This document shows, in pieces, positions 11,487 to 21,557 of a stretch of 64,000 bases of DNA. The position numbers and the translations under genes were made by a program. Where the stretch lies: NCBI GenBank assembly GCA_030620095.1, contig JAUTXW010000065.1, forward strand, positions 92,743 to 156,742, given 5' to 3'. Below the pieces are notes generated by a model that was not told where the DNA came from, searched no databases, and saw only the letters and a list, made by a program, of their open reading frames with translations. The DNA is from Kuschelorhynchus macadamiae. Its lineage: Eukaryota; Arthropoda; Insecta; Coleoptera; Curculionidae. The number at the start of each line of letters is the position of its first letter. Positions within the stretch are counted from its first letter, which is position 1.

Positions 11487-12982
11487 TACCAATCCCGGTA
11501 TCCTACCATTTAAATTAGGCAACGCAAAAATAAAAATTGCAACTCATACATTTTTACATTATATAGATTTAATTTCTCTAAAAAATCAAGTAAACTCAAT
11601 TAATTTACATTACCAAAATTTAGGAGTAACAATAAATAGTTCTTCTAATACGCATCAAATACCCTTATCCGAAGCGTCTAAGCACTTAAACTATGAAATA
11701 AATGTAGTAACACAAAAAATGAATTCTCTTTTACCTAATAAAAGATATACACGAGGTTTACTTAATCCTCTAGGTTCGCTTGTTAAGTTGATCACAGGCA
11801 ATATGGATCAAGAAAACGCGAAAGAAATACATAATAACATTCTAAAACTTCAAAACAATCAAAATAAGATTATTCAAAAGGTTAATAAATAAATGTCATT
11901 AGCCTCTCATTTAATAAAAATGTAAATAACACAATTTCAATTGTTTCAGATAATCAAGTATTGATTGAAAACCAAATAAATGAAATAACTGAAGACCCAA
12001 AACAAACAAAATCTAATTACGTGCATTAATTAGAAATTCACGAAATATTAGATCAAATAAAAATCAATTTAGACTCATTATTGAACTTTATTAATGATAT
12101 AGAAAATGCAATAAGTTTTGCTAATCTTAAAACACTACATCGTAACATTATAACTCATAATGAACTAAAAGTTGTAGTAAGACAACTTGAAAAATCACAT
12201 AATTGTGTACAATTATTATTTAATGAAAAGAATATAAAGAAAGAAATAAAATCGTATTTTTGCTAGATTTTCTACTGGTACATTCAGATGTAGTTGAGTA
12301 TTATCATTTATTTTCCATTCCTAATGAAAATAAATCCATTATAATTCCTCCTTATACTTACCTTGTCCTAAACACGGACCAGTACCAGTACCAAAATGAA
12401 GAGTGCCTTGATCTCAACCCAAACTACCTATGCAAGAACAATCGCCTACTAGCTACACATGGAAATCTTGATTACGTTACGTCATTGCTGTCTCTACAAA
12501 ATAGATCGGACCAATGCCAGCAAGTTCCTGTTCATGTCACGAAATCGATAGTGGAAGAAATTGATTCAACCCACTACATTGGAGCCTTTCCCGAAGAACA
12601 GAAAATTCAAACCAATTGTGTCGACGAAGTCGCATCACTAAAAGGGGCATTCCTTTTTATTGTGCCACCTAAGTGTTATTTAAAAACTAATATTTTTACT
12701 TATAAAAATGAAAAAGACATTTTTTATGGCCACCCTGTAACTTTAAAAGACATTAAAATAATTAACATGCCAATACTTCAAGTTAAGAAGATTAAATTAG
12801 AGAAGATACCATTAGACAGGCTCCACGAACTTTAGATGCAAGCAGAACAAGAAGAACCCTTAGACTTTTCAAAAATTAATTCTTATTATAATGAGTGGTC
12901 TTTTTGGCTTGTAATTATTATTCTAATTATTATTATTGTTTTATGGTTTCTGTTTAGGAAGAAAGAAAAATGGACCTGTTGA
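11487..12982 (+). pseudogene. env relic of the LTR element
   Basis: Three frames hold pieces of an errantivirus envelope protein, a type I membrane glycoprotein related to baculovirus F proteins. The first piece (to 11892) includes a basic R-Y-T-R cleavage-like site followed by GLLNPLGSLVKLITGNMD at about 11743-11810, the most conserved part of this family. The second (about 11893-12266) contains a stop near 12027 and the text FINDIENAISFANL. The third (12260-12835) is the cysteine-containing ectodomain end. After a TAG at 12833-12835 the same frame continues through a hydrophobic anchor (about 12896-12957) and a basic tail ending KKEKWTC. At least two frameshifts and several stops make it dead. 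The original start lay at or upstream of the MITE insertion. Confidence 0.85.
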
Positions 12983-13017
12983 AGAAGCTCAAGTGGTTCC
13001 ATCCTCGAGTTCATTCT

Positions 13018-13028
13018 AGGGATGGAGG
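13018..13028 (+). other. Polypurine tract
   Basis: AGGGATGGAGG directly precedes the AGTTATGTG start of the 3' LTR and is the expected plus-strand primer site for reverse transcription. Confidence 0.8.
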
Positions 13029-13247
13029 AGTTATGTGTGTCCTTTCAATGACTTTCTCATGGGAACCAAGCTGACACGCCAATTCATAATCAGCAGTTTT
13101 CCTGATATACTCGACGAGCGTAAGAAGCAAGGCCGAGTTCTGGCATAGACTTCGTATAGTAAACCAATATTCAATCTTTAAGTCGTAATATGTATTTTAA
13201 AATAAATAATTGTTTTTTAAAAATAGTTTCTTTATAACTAAAAACAT
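13029..13247 (+). repeat. 3' LTR
   Basis: It matches 6401-6626 from AGTTATGTG to ACTAAAAACAT, with about 13 substitutions and two indels. It follows the polypurine tract directly. Confidence 0.88.
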
Positions 13248-13275
13248 TGCCACTCACCTTTTTTATAAATAGTGG

Positions 13276-13448
13276 CAGTGGCGCAGCCAGGAATCTTCTC
13301 TGGTGGGTGGTTTTCAGTTTTAAAAATAGCTTTTTTTCTAAGCGAACTAATCAACTAATATTTTACTACGATATTAAATATTGTTTTATATTTTTATTTT
13401 TTAACAGTGTATTCGGGCTTCTTTCGGGGAGGGGGTGTTGTGCTACTG
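13276..13448. mobile_element. hAT-type MITE, 173 bp
   Basis: The left end is CAGTGGCGCAGCC and the right end reads CAGTAGCACAACAC on the other strand, giving imperfect terminal inverted repeats. The flanking 8-mers aatagtgg (13268-13275) and aatagtag (13449-13456) match at 7 of 8 positions, a convincing hAT target duplication. It is non-coding. It lies 28 bp beyond the retroelement and has its own target site, so it is a separate insertion. Confidence 0.75.
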
Positions 13449-13456
13449 AATAGTAG

Positions 13457-13990
13457 AGTGCCGTAAGACATAAAAATTATAAAATCTCGGGACCCGGCTC
13501 CACTGTATGAATCTTCATAAAACCTAATGAATTTTATTGTAAAATCCTAAGTGTAAATATTTACCCTAATACAATTTTCAGCTTCTTATTGCAATAAATA
13601 TTTGATTGAAAAATTGAACACATATATATAAAATAAGTAGTGATAAAAATAAAAATTTGCACCTGGAAGTAACAAATTTTCAACTAAAAAAATAATAAAA
13701 TATTTAGTAAATTGTTTAAAAGCATATATATTTCGTACCAAAAGTAGGTAAGAAAAAATAGGTTGAATTTACATTATTTATTAAAATAAGCCGATATTCT
13801 GAGCAAAAATAAATATTTTAAAATGTATAATAGAAAAATATAAAAAAAATCATTCAACAAATAGATTATTATCATGGTCAACCTTGTTAATATGGATGGT
13901 AGGTGAAGGTTTTGAATAACTATTACCATTGCATTCTGAGTAAGTTACAATGCAATGTATCACATTTTTTAACATCTTGAAAATTATCAA
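13457..13990. other. Non-coding, AT-rich
   Basis: I see nothing recognisable in this stretch. Confidence 0.5.
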
Positions 13991-14014
13991 CATCCTGTTT
14001 TGCATGTGCAAAAA

Positions 14015-15300
14015 TCATTTTAAGCAAACCCTGTGGAGCCGGCAGCTGCTTCCTTGTTTCTGGTCACAGCACCCCCCATTCATATTTTTACGCCTTTTCT
14101 TGCGGTGAAATGTCTCACAAGCCGTAGTTAAATCTGCAGGTATAGTCTTTTTAAGTTGTTTCAAAGCTGCATCAAGGGTAGACGCTGCAGCATTTTGTGA
14201 GTCTGGGCGATACTCAAAATTGCTGGCAAACATATATTTTCCCGACGGAAAAAATGGACGTAATACATCCACTAAAAATATGTAAGAAAAAAGTATGCTT
14301 TTTGCACTTTAGTTATGTGTCCTTTAATCTCTTTTTGCCATTTTCAGAGGGTGAATTCATAGCTGTTTCGACTATTAATTTATCGGAATTCTGCTTGGCG
14401 TATATTATTTCCTGAATTGTGTATCGAAGCATATCTGCCAGACTTCTCTTTTTATTTCAATTTGCTAAAAATTCCTCTTTCCTATTTTTAGTCATGCTGT
14501 TATCGAATATTATATCATTACGGTATTTCTTGAACAGCGGTGAGTGCTTTTCTTCGATATTGTACTATCTTTTTTATAACCAACAAATAGCCCATTAACG
14601 TTTTTTTCCAAAATTAGTTGGTAATTATCTGACGTAGTATTCACAAATAGTCTCAACATTTTCATCCTGTTGCCACTTGTAACGTGTAGTAATATCCCTT
14701 CACAAATTATATAGGACAACTTTTGTACGTCGTTAATATTTACCTTCCCTTCTGGGAATAGGGCATAAAGCCAGCGTCTTTTGTGTCCTTCGCATTTCGC
14801 CATATTCAAAGAAAGCATAAGGAGTTTATCCAGAAATTTTTCATCAGATGTTTTTAGCACGCAAATAAGCTCAAATTCCAACAGTGGATTGATTCAAATT
14901 CCAACAGTGGATGGATATCTTCACCAACTTGAATTTTGTTAGTTTAAGCCAATAAACAAATACATTTGTCTTCCTTTGATAAATTGACTTCTTTAAAATT
15001 CTTCCCATTAATTTTATTCACTGCCTTTAAGCCTTCCTGAAAAGCAGCTTATCGATTTACGTTTCCATAACTTGTTATTCCAGTTGCGATTGATATAATT
15101 GCAGGAAAATCAAGAAAGGGATAATGTTGGTGAAATATTCTTCTAAGTTTTTTACACCAATTTCATCCCTTTGGATTCAAGTATCAGTTGAGTCAGCGTG
15201 TTGATAACTTTTTTGACAATAGTCAAAATTTCATTTACAGGCATAAGATCTTTGATCTCATTTCAAAATACAGCATTCCAAAACAATTTCACCAAAAGAA
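14015..15300 (-). pseudogene. Unrecognised degenerate coding sequence
   Basis: Read on the minus strand, several blocks in different frames together look like one decayed protein gene: NEIKDLMPVNEILTIVKKVI near 15255, ATGITSYGNVN near 15090, GLKAVNKINGKNF near 15030, a continuous 123-codon frame 14881-14510 (containing FELICVLKTSDEKFLDKLL and ILEKNVNGLFVGYKK), LADMLRYTIQEIIYAKQNSD near 14430, and LRPFFPSGKYMFASNFEYRP near 14270. Stops and frameshifts separate them. A local duplication (CCACTGTTGGAATTTGA twice at about 14876-14912) caused one break. I do not recognise the family. The composition is that of a real protein, and a captured viral or transposon gene is possible but unproven. Confidence 0.5.
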
Positions 15301-15878
15301 GTTTTAATAAAGTTATTTGGCAATTAATTAGACGCAGGATAGTACAATATTTCTGATTTAAGAGCTAGGGAGAAAGCAGGTGGTATTAAAACAAAATTCG
15401 GTATAAATGACTGTCAGAGTTATTCTATATTTATAAATTTTAATTTTTTTAAACTTTGCCGATGTCGTTTGGAGATGTTAAAAACATGTCAAATTTTCGA
15501 ATTCTATTAGGTACATTTTTATAACAAATGAGTTTCTTGTTTGCATTTTAATTTTTTGCATTTATTTAAAACATTAGCAAAACAATTTAAATTTAGCAAA
15601 ATGTAATTTGTTTGCAGAGTGAATGAAAAAAATAGTTAGTTGCACTAATTGCAATTAACTATTCTTTTGCGCGCGGCGCCGAACATCTGCTGCTATCCCT
15701 TTTATATCGCCTCCCCTACTGACCTTTATACGTGAGGTTCCCTGAGACCCCAAAAACATGATACCTTGCTTAAAAAATTTTAAGGGTTAAAACTAATTTT
15801 AAATTTATAATAAAGAATAAATGGATACTCCGAATACTTAATATAGGCAACTTGCATATTTTTTGAAATATTACGAAA
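15301..15878. other. Non-coding, AT-rich
   Basis: I see no gene or clear repeat here. Confidence 0.5.
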
Positions 15879-15941
15879 ACTATACTATACATTGATCAAA
15901 ATACAAGAGTTCTAACCACACTACACCACAACTTGTTACGT

Positions 15942-15984
15942 TCTGGACGCGCGTTTCGCTAACCAAGTTAGCATCATCAGCAGT
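15942..15984 (-). ncRNA. Hammerhead-like motif, minus-strand arm
   Basis: This is the mirror copy of the motif at 15993-16035. On the minus strand it reads CTGATGA, then a GCTAAC/GTTAGC stem, then GAAACGCGCGTC. Only three stem I pairs form here (CTG with CAG), because the base before them lies in the hairpin loop. Confidence 0.5.
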
Positions 15985-15992
15985 TTATATCA

Positions 15993-16035
15993 TCTGCTGA
16001 TGATGCTAACTTGGTTAGCGAAACGCGCGTCCAGA
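15993..16035 (+). ncRNA. Hammerhead-ribozyme-like motif, plus-strand arm
   Basis: In order: TCTG (15993-15996), core CTGATGA (15997-16003), one extra T, stem II GCTAAC-TTG-GTTAGC, GAAAC (16020-16024), GCGC, GTC (16029-16031) and CAGA (16032-16035), which pairs with TCTG as stem I. The stem III segment ACGCGCGT is self-complementary, as in minimal type I hammerheads that work as dimers. The predicted cleavage would follow C16031. The extra T between the core and stem II is a departure from the canonical motif. Confidence 0.65.
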
Positions 16036-16127
16036 ACGTAACAAGTTGTGGTGTAGTGTGGTTAGAACTCTTGTATTTTGATCTATCTTCCACCACAGGT
16101 TCCAGTGTTAGGACTATACTATACATT

Positions 16128-18455
16128 AAAAAAAATTAACATTTTGAACCCAAGTTTGGAATGACAATTTTTATCCGTTAAATAATTATAAACAGTTGAA
16201 GTACTTTTTACATTTAAGTCATAATATCTGTAAAACGGCTTTGAATAAACAATATAAAATTTGGCACGATTTTGGGCTAGTCTTGGGGCTCTTGAAAGAT
16301 TAAAGAGTATTTATTTGCTATATTCGGCTTCGGAGATATGGACGATAAGGTGGGGTCGCAAAAAAATTATGCTCTGATAATTGTCGAAAAAATGAACAGA
16401 TTTCTAAGAAATTTTAAGAAAACATTCTCCTTTATAGACTTCCGAATCCTATTTCAAATAAGCTTGATCAACGATTGAGAAATGTATTTTTTAATAGGAT
16501 AACTTTGGCGACCGCTAGAGGTTAAATCGCTGCCCTGTTAAACAAAAGCAAACATTTTTCGGAATGGACATATCCTGTAGAGAAAAATATTTGAAAACTG
16601 TTCTTGTTTAATACGTGTAAAGAAATTATGATGAGGCAAAAAGTACAGGCGTTTTAAGTTTGGTGCTAAAGGTTCCAACAAAGTAATTATTTGCAAGCAA
16701 AAATATATTTTTTTCAATTTTTTTTTATGTATAGGGTATCCGAATTTCGATGGTTTTGACGGAAATGATTGCAACGGCATCTAAAACATTAATCTCTTCA
16801 GTTTCCCGATTTTCTTTGTAATATGATTTCGGTCGCGGTACTTTGAATGATCCGTGATTGATCAGATTTACTTTTATTCTTGAAAATGTTCTCTTATCGG
16901 GCTGTTTTCGTTCTGGGGATCTATAAGGAATAAATGCTTGTTAATAATATAGAATATAGAACGACAAATTCAAAATAAATTAAATTGAATTATTTTATTA
17001 TACAGGGCGATGTAATAGATGTTTTTTCTTATCATTTATCAACAAAACTGCTATTCTACTTTTTAAATATTTTAATTATAATTAATTTTATTGGAAATTT
17101 AGTGACATCGTATCTTTCATGTTAAAGTCTTGCTGCAATAATATGTTTTTTATTACAAGCAAATTTTGGACACAATTGTAACCTATTAGGAACGATAGGC
17201 ATAATTTGAAATATTAATATTATTATTCTGAAAAAAAAGTCACAAAACCAAAGTTTTATTATTATCTATACTTTTGTTTTTCAAAAATACTGAGAGTCCT
17301 TCTACATCGGCTATCACTAGTTCCGAAAAGCCCTGGTTTAATAAGCAAAGTTATTTTGTTTACTTAGTATTACTCCTGTCACTTCATCCGGATTTTCCTG
17401 GCACTGTATAAAACAAACAAGCATGTCATATTTCTCTGAGTTTTCGAAATTCGCAGCCATTTGATATTTAATAAACAGACAAAAGCAACATTTGGTTAAA
17501 ATGATTTAACAATGACAAATGTCAATTAGCTTCTACAATGCAACAGAATCTATATATTCTTTAGTTTAATCAAGTCATGGCCGCCTTGTTTTATTTAAAA
17601 CAGATCTTGGGTATTTCTAAGGGATAAATTAAATAGTTGTAAGTAAGTATTTTCAAACAACACAATTGTCAACATTAGATAAGTATTAAATCCAACGTCA
17701 TTTGTAGTAAATTAAACATTTTTAGTGTATAATAGGTATATATTTTTTTATTAGATTTCCTAAGTATTTGTGTTAGTTGTGTTGTCCAGGGTAAATACTA
17801 AATAGTAGGTATGTATCTTTGTTTATTGATTTATTGTTTAATTATGATATTATTTAAGAATAACACCATGCGATAAGTTGCATCTAACGAATAAACACGG
17901 ATACACTATTAAGTAAAGAAGGGCCACGATGTGACGTCCATTCAGACCGCCAAACTTTCAGTTCTAAGTTTCAATGCACCCAAAGGCTATGAAATAGAAT
18001 GGCGCCCAAATATAAGTTTTCTTTACTCAATTTCAAGCATTGCCCACTGACGAAGGGGTGGAGTTTGCACGAGTCTGGTGTTTTGGTGAGGATTCATAGC
18101 ACAATAGCCCCTTTACACTTTATAATTAAATATGTACATATAAGTTATTTATTATGATATTTCAAGGCGCCTCAAACTGTTAATTAACTAAATAAATATA
18201 ATATTAAATCCGATGTAAATATAACTTAATTTAAGAACTTATCGCGTATTTTATAATGCCTTTTTAGTATTTGACCACAATTGAAAAATTAGTTTCCACA
18301 TTTGCAAAGGAAACTTATAAGTGTAAATTTTCATATTTTTTTAATGAATACTAAATTGTGATTTTTTCCGTAGCATACGTTTCAGATTTGACGCAGATAA
18401 CACAGGGTTGAATACTAAATTTTTACTTCCCCATATAACAGCCAACATATCTGGA
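16128..18455. other. Non-coding stretch
   Basis: I see no supportable gene. A less AT-rich block at about 17920-18110 contains phrases such as gaagggccacgatgtgacg and gacgaaggggtggagtttgc. It could be a repeat or a promoter/5' exon but has no long frame. Confidence 0.45.
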
Positions 18456-18459
18456 GGAA

Positions 18460-19310
18460 GACAGCAGTGGTTCGAGTTAATGAAAAACTGACTGAAAATG
18501 CTGCATTCAACAAGGCGTCTGACAAGGATGCATTCTGTCCCCGTTATTATTTAACATGTACTAAGATAAAATTTTCAAATAGTCTTTGTCTTACAAAGAT
18601 GCCGGAGTGCGGATCAATCGTAAGCCGATAAATACTATTCGATTGCTGACAATACTGTCATTTTTGCAACATCATTCGTGCCTTTAAGAGTTGTTAAACT
18701 GCGTGAACACGACGGGACATCACTAAAACTAAATTTATGATATTTAGCCATATGCCGATACTTCTCTGCAGAAAAATGTAGAGAATGTCGAGAGAGTCGC
18801 TTATTTCGGATATCTATATTACTGAACAACTGGACCCAGATAAAGAAATCAAATGCACAATTGAAACAGCCCGCGCAACTTTCCAGAAATTGAGACCACT
18901 TTACTTAAAACCAAAAATTACGTGGAAGAGAGACCGGGACATTAAAAGTTGCAACGATTAATTGCTTAGAAGCATTCGAGATGTGGTTACATAGGAGAAT
19001 ACTCCAAATACCCTGGACAGCTATGCAAACTAACAAAGCAGTTTTAAACAAAGCAAACGCCGTTCCTGAATTGTTATCAATTGTTAAAATCAGAATACTT
19101 GGGACATGTTTCCAGAGAAGGACGATACAAAATCCTTCAGGTTATAATGAAAGGCAAAATAAAAGGACGCAGAGGGAATGGAAGGAAGCAGAATTCAAGG
19201 CTAAAGAACATTCGCCAACGGACCGGAATACACAGCGCTGAATAACAGAACTATGTATATTAGCCGAGAATCGCCACCAACTCACCAATGTAACTGACAA
19301 CGTTAGTGGT
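18460..19310 (+). pseudogene. LINE reverse-transcriptase C-terminal fragment
   Basis: Pieces in several frames follow the order of a non-LTR retrotransposon ORF2. They are VRVNEKLTENAAFNKG, then IRLADNTVIFATS (a degraded F/YADD box near 18635-18665), LNEQLDPDKEIKCTIETAR (about 18825-18880), LEAFEMWLHRRILQIPW (18968-19020), YLGHVSREGRY (about 19100) and GKIKGRRGNGRKQ. The last segments are the tail seen in common insect LINEs, probably of the RTE-like group; the clade is inferred from recall. Frameshifts and stops make it dead, and the endonuclease and most of RT are missing. Confidence 0.75.
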
Positions 19311-21264
19311 ACCCGAAAGAAAAAAAGATATTGCGTTATTAATGCACTATAAAGGCGGTATAGGCGAAGTATTAGAACCACAAAAATTTTCGAAAACGAA
19401 GTTATGTTTTTTCGACGTTTTAGAGGCCATGGAATACTGCCTATACAGAGAACGCACAAACCGGTAATAGTCAAACTGAAAACAGAAATAGTTGGAGTAA
19501 ATCCTCCGACATTGAAAAATTGTAGATGTCACTAGTTTTTTTTTATTATATTTACTAAAAAATACATAATATTTCGCAAAACAGCGAAAAAAGTTAAATT
19601 TATTTTATTTTTTGTTTGCAAAATAATCAAAAAACGGCGAAAAACGTCAAATTTCCTTTATTTTTTTTTTGTATAAAAAACATTTTAGTCCGTAGTAACC
19701 CTAAAGCCATGTGCAAATGAAAAAAAATTTTTTTTCAGAAGCATTTTGTTTGTATAAAACTATGAATACTTTTATCATTTTGTATATAAAACACTTTTTT
19801 CATTTTTCAAGGGGTAGCATTAGAAGGATGATACAGGCCAGGTTCTTAAAGATACAAATATTTTTTAACTTAAGCTTTTTTAAAAAACCTTAAAATATTG
19901 CATTTTTTTCCTTTTTTTGCATATAAAAGCAATTTTGTTTCCTTTATATATGGTTAATCTAAAGAGTTAAAGCAGCTTCCTAAAAACAAAATTAAATGTT
20001 GTTTCTGAGATATTGCGGAAAAGTTAACAACTTGCGCTCAGATTATCTGAGAAAAAAAACATACAAATTAATTAATTTTAAAACCCTGTTACCTCCAGCA
20101 AAAAAAATTTTGCCACTAGAAATCATTCCGAGGTCCACCTATAAAAGCCGTTCCATGAATTAAAAAAAATTTGTTTTGACAAACATAGTACGCATGTATG
20201 CCAACAGCTTCTAAAGATGAGTTTTTTTTAGAAAATGACAAAGTCTTGTAGCTACGCCAATGGCTTCAACTACAAATGTTCAATATCAGCTCATTTACCC
20301 CGACTATTTCTGTTTTCAAATGATGATTATTTATGTTTTTATACCCTTTGAAAATATCGAAGAGTCATACTTATGACATCTAAAGTCTTGGTGCAAAATG
20401 GAAACAAATAGATTCGACCGCTCTCTAGTTATTTTTTCTGCAAATTTTGTTTACATACACACATCCACACAGGCATTATATACTTTTTGTATTCTGGGAA
20501 CTTAAAACGTCGAAAAAAACCTAACTTATATATTTTGAACAATTTTGCCATTCTAATACTTCCCCTATGTAGCCTATAGAGGGTATTTATAATACAATGT
20601 TTTGGCTACTATATAAAACATCGGATATTTCCCGAATCATAAAATTGAATACCACTACCCTTTTAGCCTTTTGAGATATTGTTTAAGGTGTTTATTTAAA
20701 CTAGAAACTTTTATTTGCTACTAGCGAATAATTGAGTTCTCGTCTAAAATAAAGCCTCTAATTTTTGGCCTTATAAAAGATATGAATTTTAATAGAAGTA
20801 TATATAGATTTTTCGGTTCCTTAATTAGTCTCGGTCTCAGTAAAACATAATTTTTAAGATGTTAATGATTAGATAAATTGAATAGAATTAACTTCGACTC
20901 TTCTCTTTTTTTTATTATTAAAACTAGATCTTTTTGAGAAATATGGATAATTTCTTTGACTATTTATAATAATATACAATTATTGTTTATATATATTTTA
21001 ATTTACTGTACTTTTGTAGAAAACAGCTGCTTTTAGCATTTGAAAAATTTTTTTTAATGTGATTCTGGTGTTTTTTCAGCGACTGTTTTTTTTTGTATTT
21101 GTTACATATAGAGTTTTAAATTACATTGATTGGTTGACCATCTTTGCCTGTTTTACTGACGAGTAAGTATATCGTTTAATCCAACTTTTTTTCTTGCCTT
21201 TGTTTTAGCCTTTTCACAATGTTTAAAGTGAATGATTTCATTACTTGATGAATTTTATGCAGGT
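19311..21264. other. Non-coding, poly-A/T rich
   Basis: No gene is visible. A local duplication occurs at about 19570-19660 (aaaacagcgaaaaa-ttaaattt and aaaacggcgaaaaa-gtcaaattt). Confidence 0.45.
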
Positions 21265-21300
21265 AGCACTGAGGATGACTTGTTTCTCGAAAGCGTTCTG
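21265..21300 (+). ncRNA. Degenerate hammerhead-like motif
   Basis: CTGAGGA (21269-21275), then TGACTTGTTTCT and CGAAAGCGTTC (21288-21298), resembles a Penelope hammerhead with a decayed stem II and stem III. No flanking coding relic is visible, so the call is weak. Confidence 0.3.
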
Positions 21301-21414
21301 CTATCATGTGTTTCTTGGTTTCCGTACACGTTCTACAGCTAGATTCTCTTGTTTCATTATTTCTGTAGTTTTCTTACCGATAATAATGTATTCAAATTAG
21401 TAAGTTATTATTTC

Positions 21415-21425
21415 GGATATATAAG
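21415..21425 (+). promoter_or_regulatory. Possible TATA box
   Basis: GGATATATAAGG lies about 130-140 bp before the start codon at 21558. It is the only TATA-like site just upstream of the long ORF. There is no other promoter evidence. Confidence 0.25.
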
Positions 21426-21557
21426 GTATTAAAAGGTAATATTTACCTACAACAATGTCATAGTATCGTTTTTACATTTGCATCTGTCATCACAAACATT
21501 ATTTGTCAAGCACCAAATTAAATATAAATTCCAAGTTATTTAACTAAAAATATAGAA

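Larger units (their letters stand above)
6401..13247 (+). mobile_element. Degenerate errantivirus-type LTR retroelement (gag-pol-env)
   Basis: Two LTRs of about 220 bp enclose a tRNA-Ser-type primer site, a gag relic, a pol relic (protease tail, reverse transcriptase, RNase H, integrase), an env relic and a polypurine tract, in the order of insect gypsy-family elements of the 17.6/297/tom type. Stop codons, frameshifts and deletions break every gene, so it cannot move by itself. The LTRs differ at about 13 positions plus two indels, which suggests an old insertion. A 434-bp MITE is nested between pol and env. The 4-bp target duplication usual for the family is not clean: GCAC lies before the 5' LTR and TGCC after the 3' LTR. 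Confidence 0.93.
15879..16127 (+). mobile_element. Short hairpin retrocopy with 15-bp target duplication
   Basis: The 219-bp insert (15894-16112) is flanked by two perfect copies of ACTATACTATACATT (15879-15893 and 16113-16127). It consists of a 90-bp arm (15894-15983), a 10-bp loop, the exact reverse complement of the arm (15994-16083), and a 29-bp tail ending GGTTCCAGTGTTAGG. The left arm begins directly at the target duplication. A long, non-palindromic target duplication indicates target-primed reverse transcription rather than a DNA transposase. The hammerhead-like motifs and a related copy at 49.35 kb point to a Penelope-like source. There is no coding capacity. Confidence 0.85.

Noticed and set aside
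13276..13505. Longer version of the second hAT MITE, ending at CCACTG near 13505
   Set aside because: Flanking 8-mers do not match there, whereas ending at 13448 gives a 7-of-8 target duplication.
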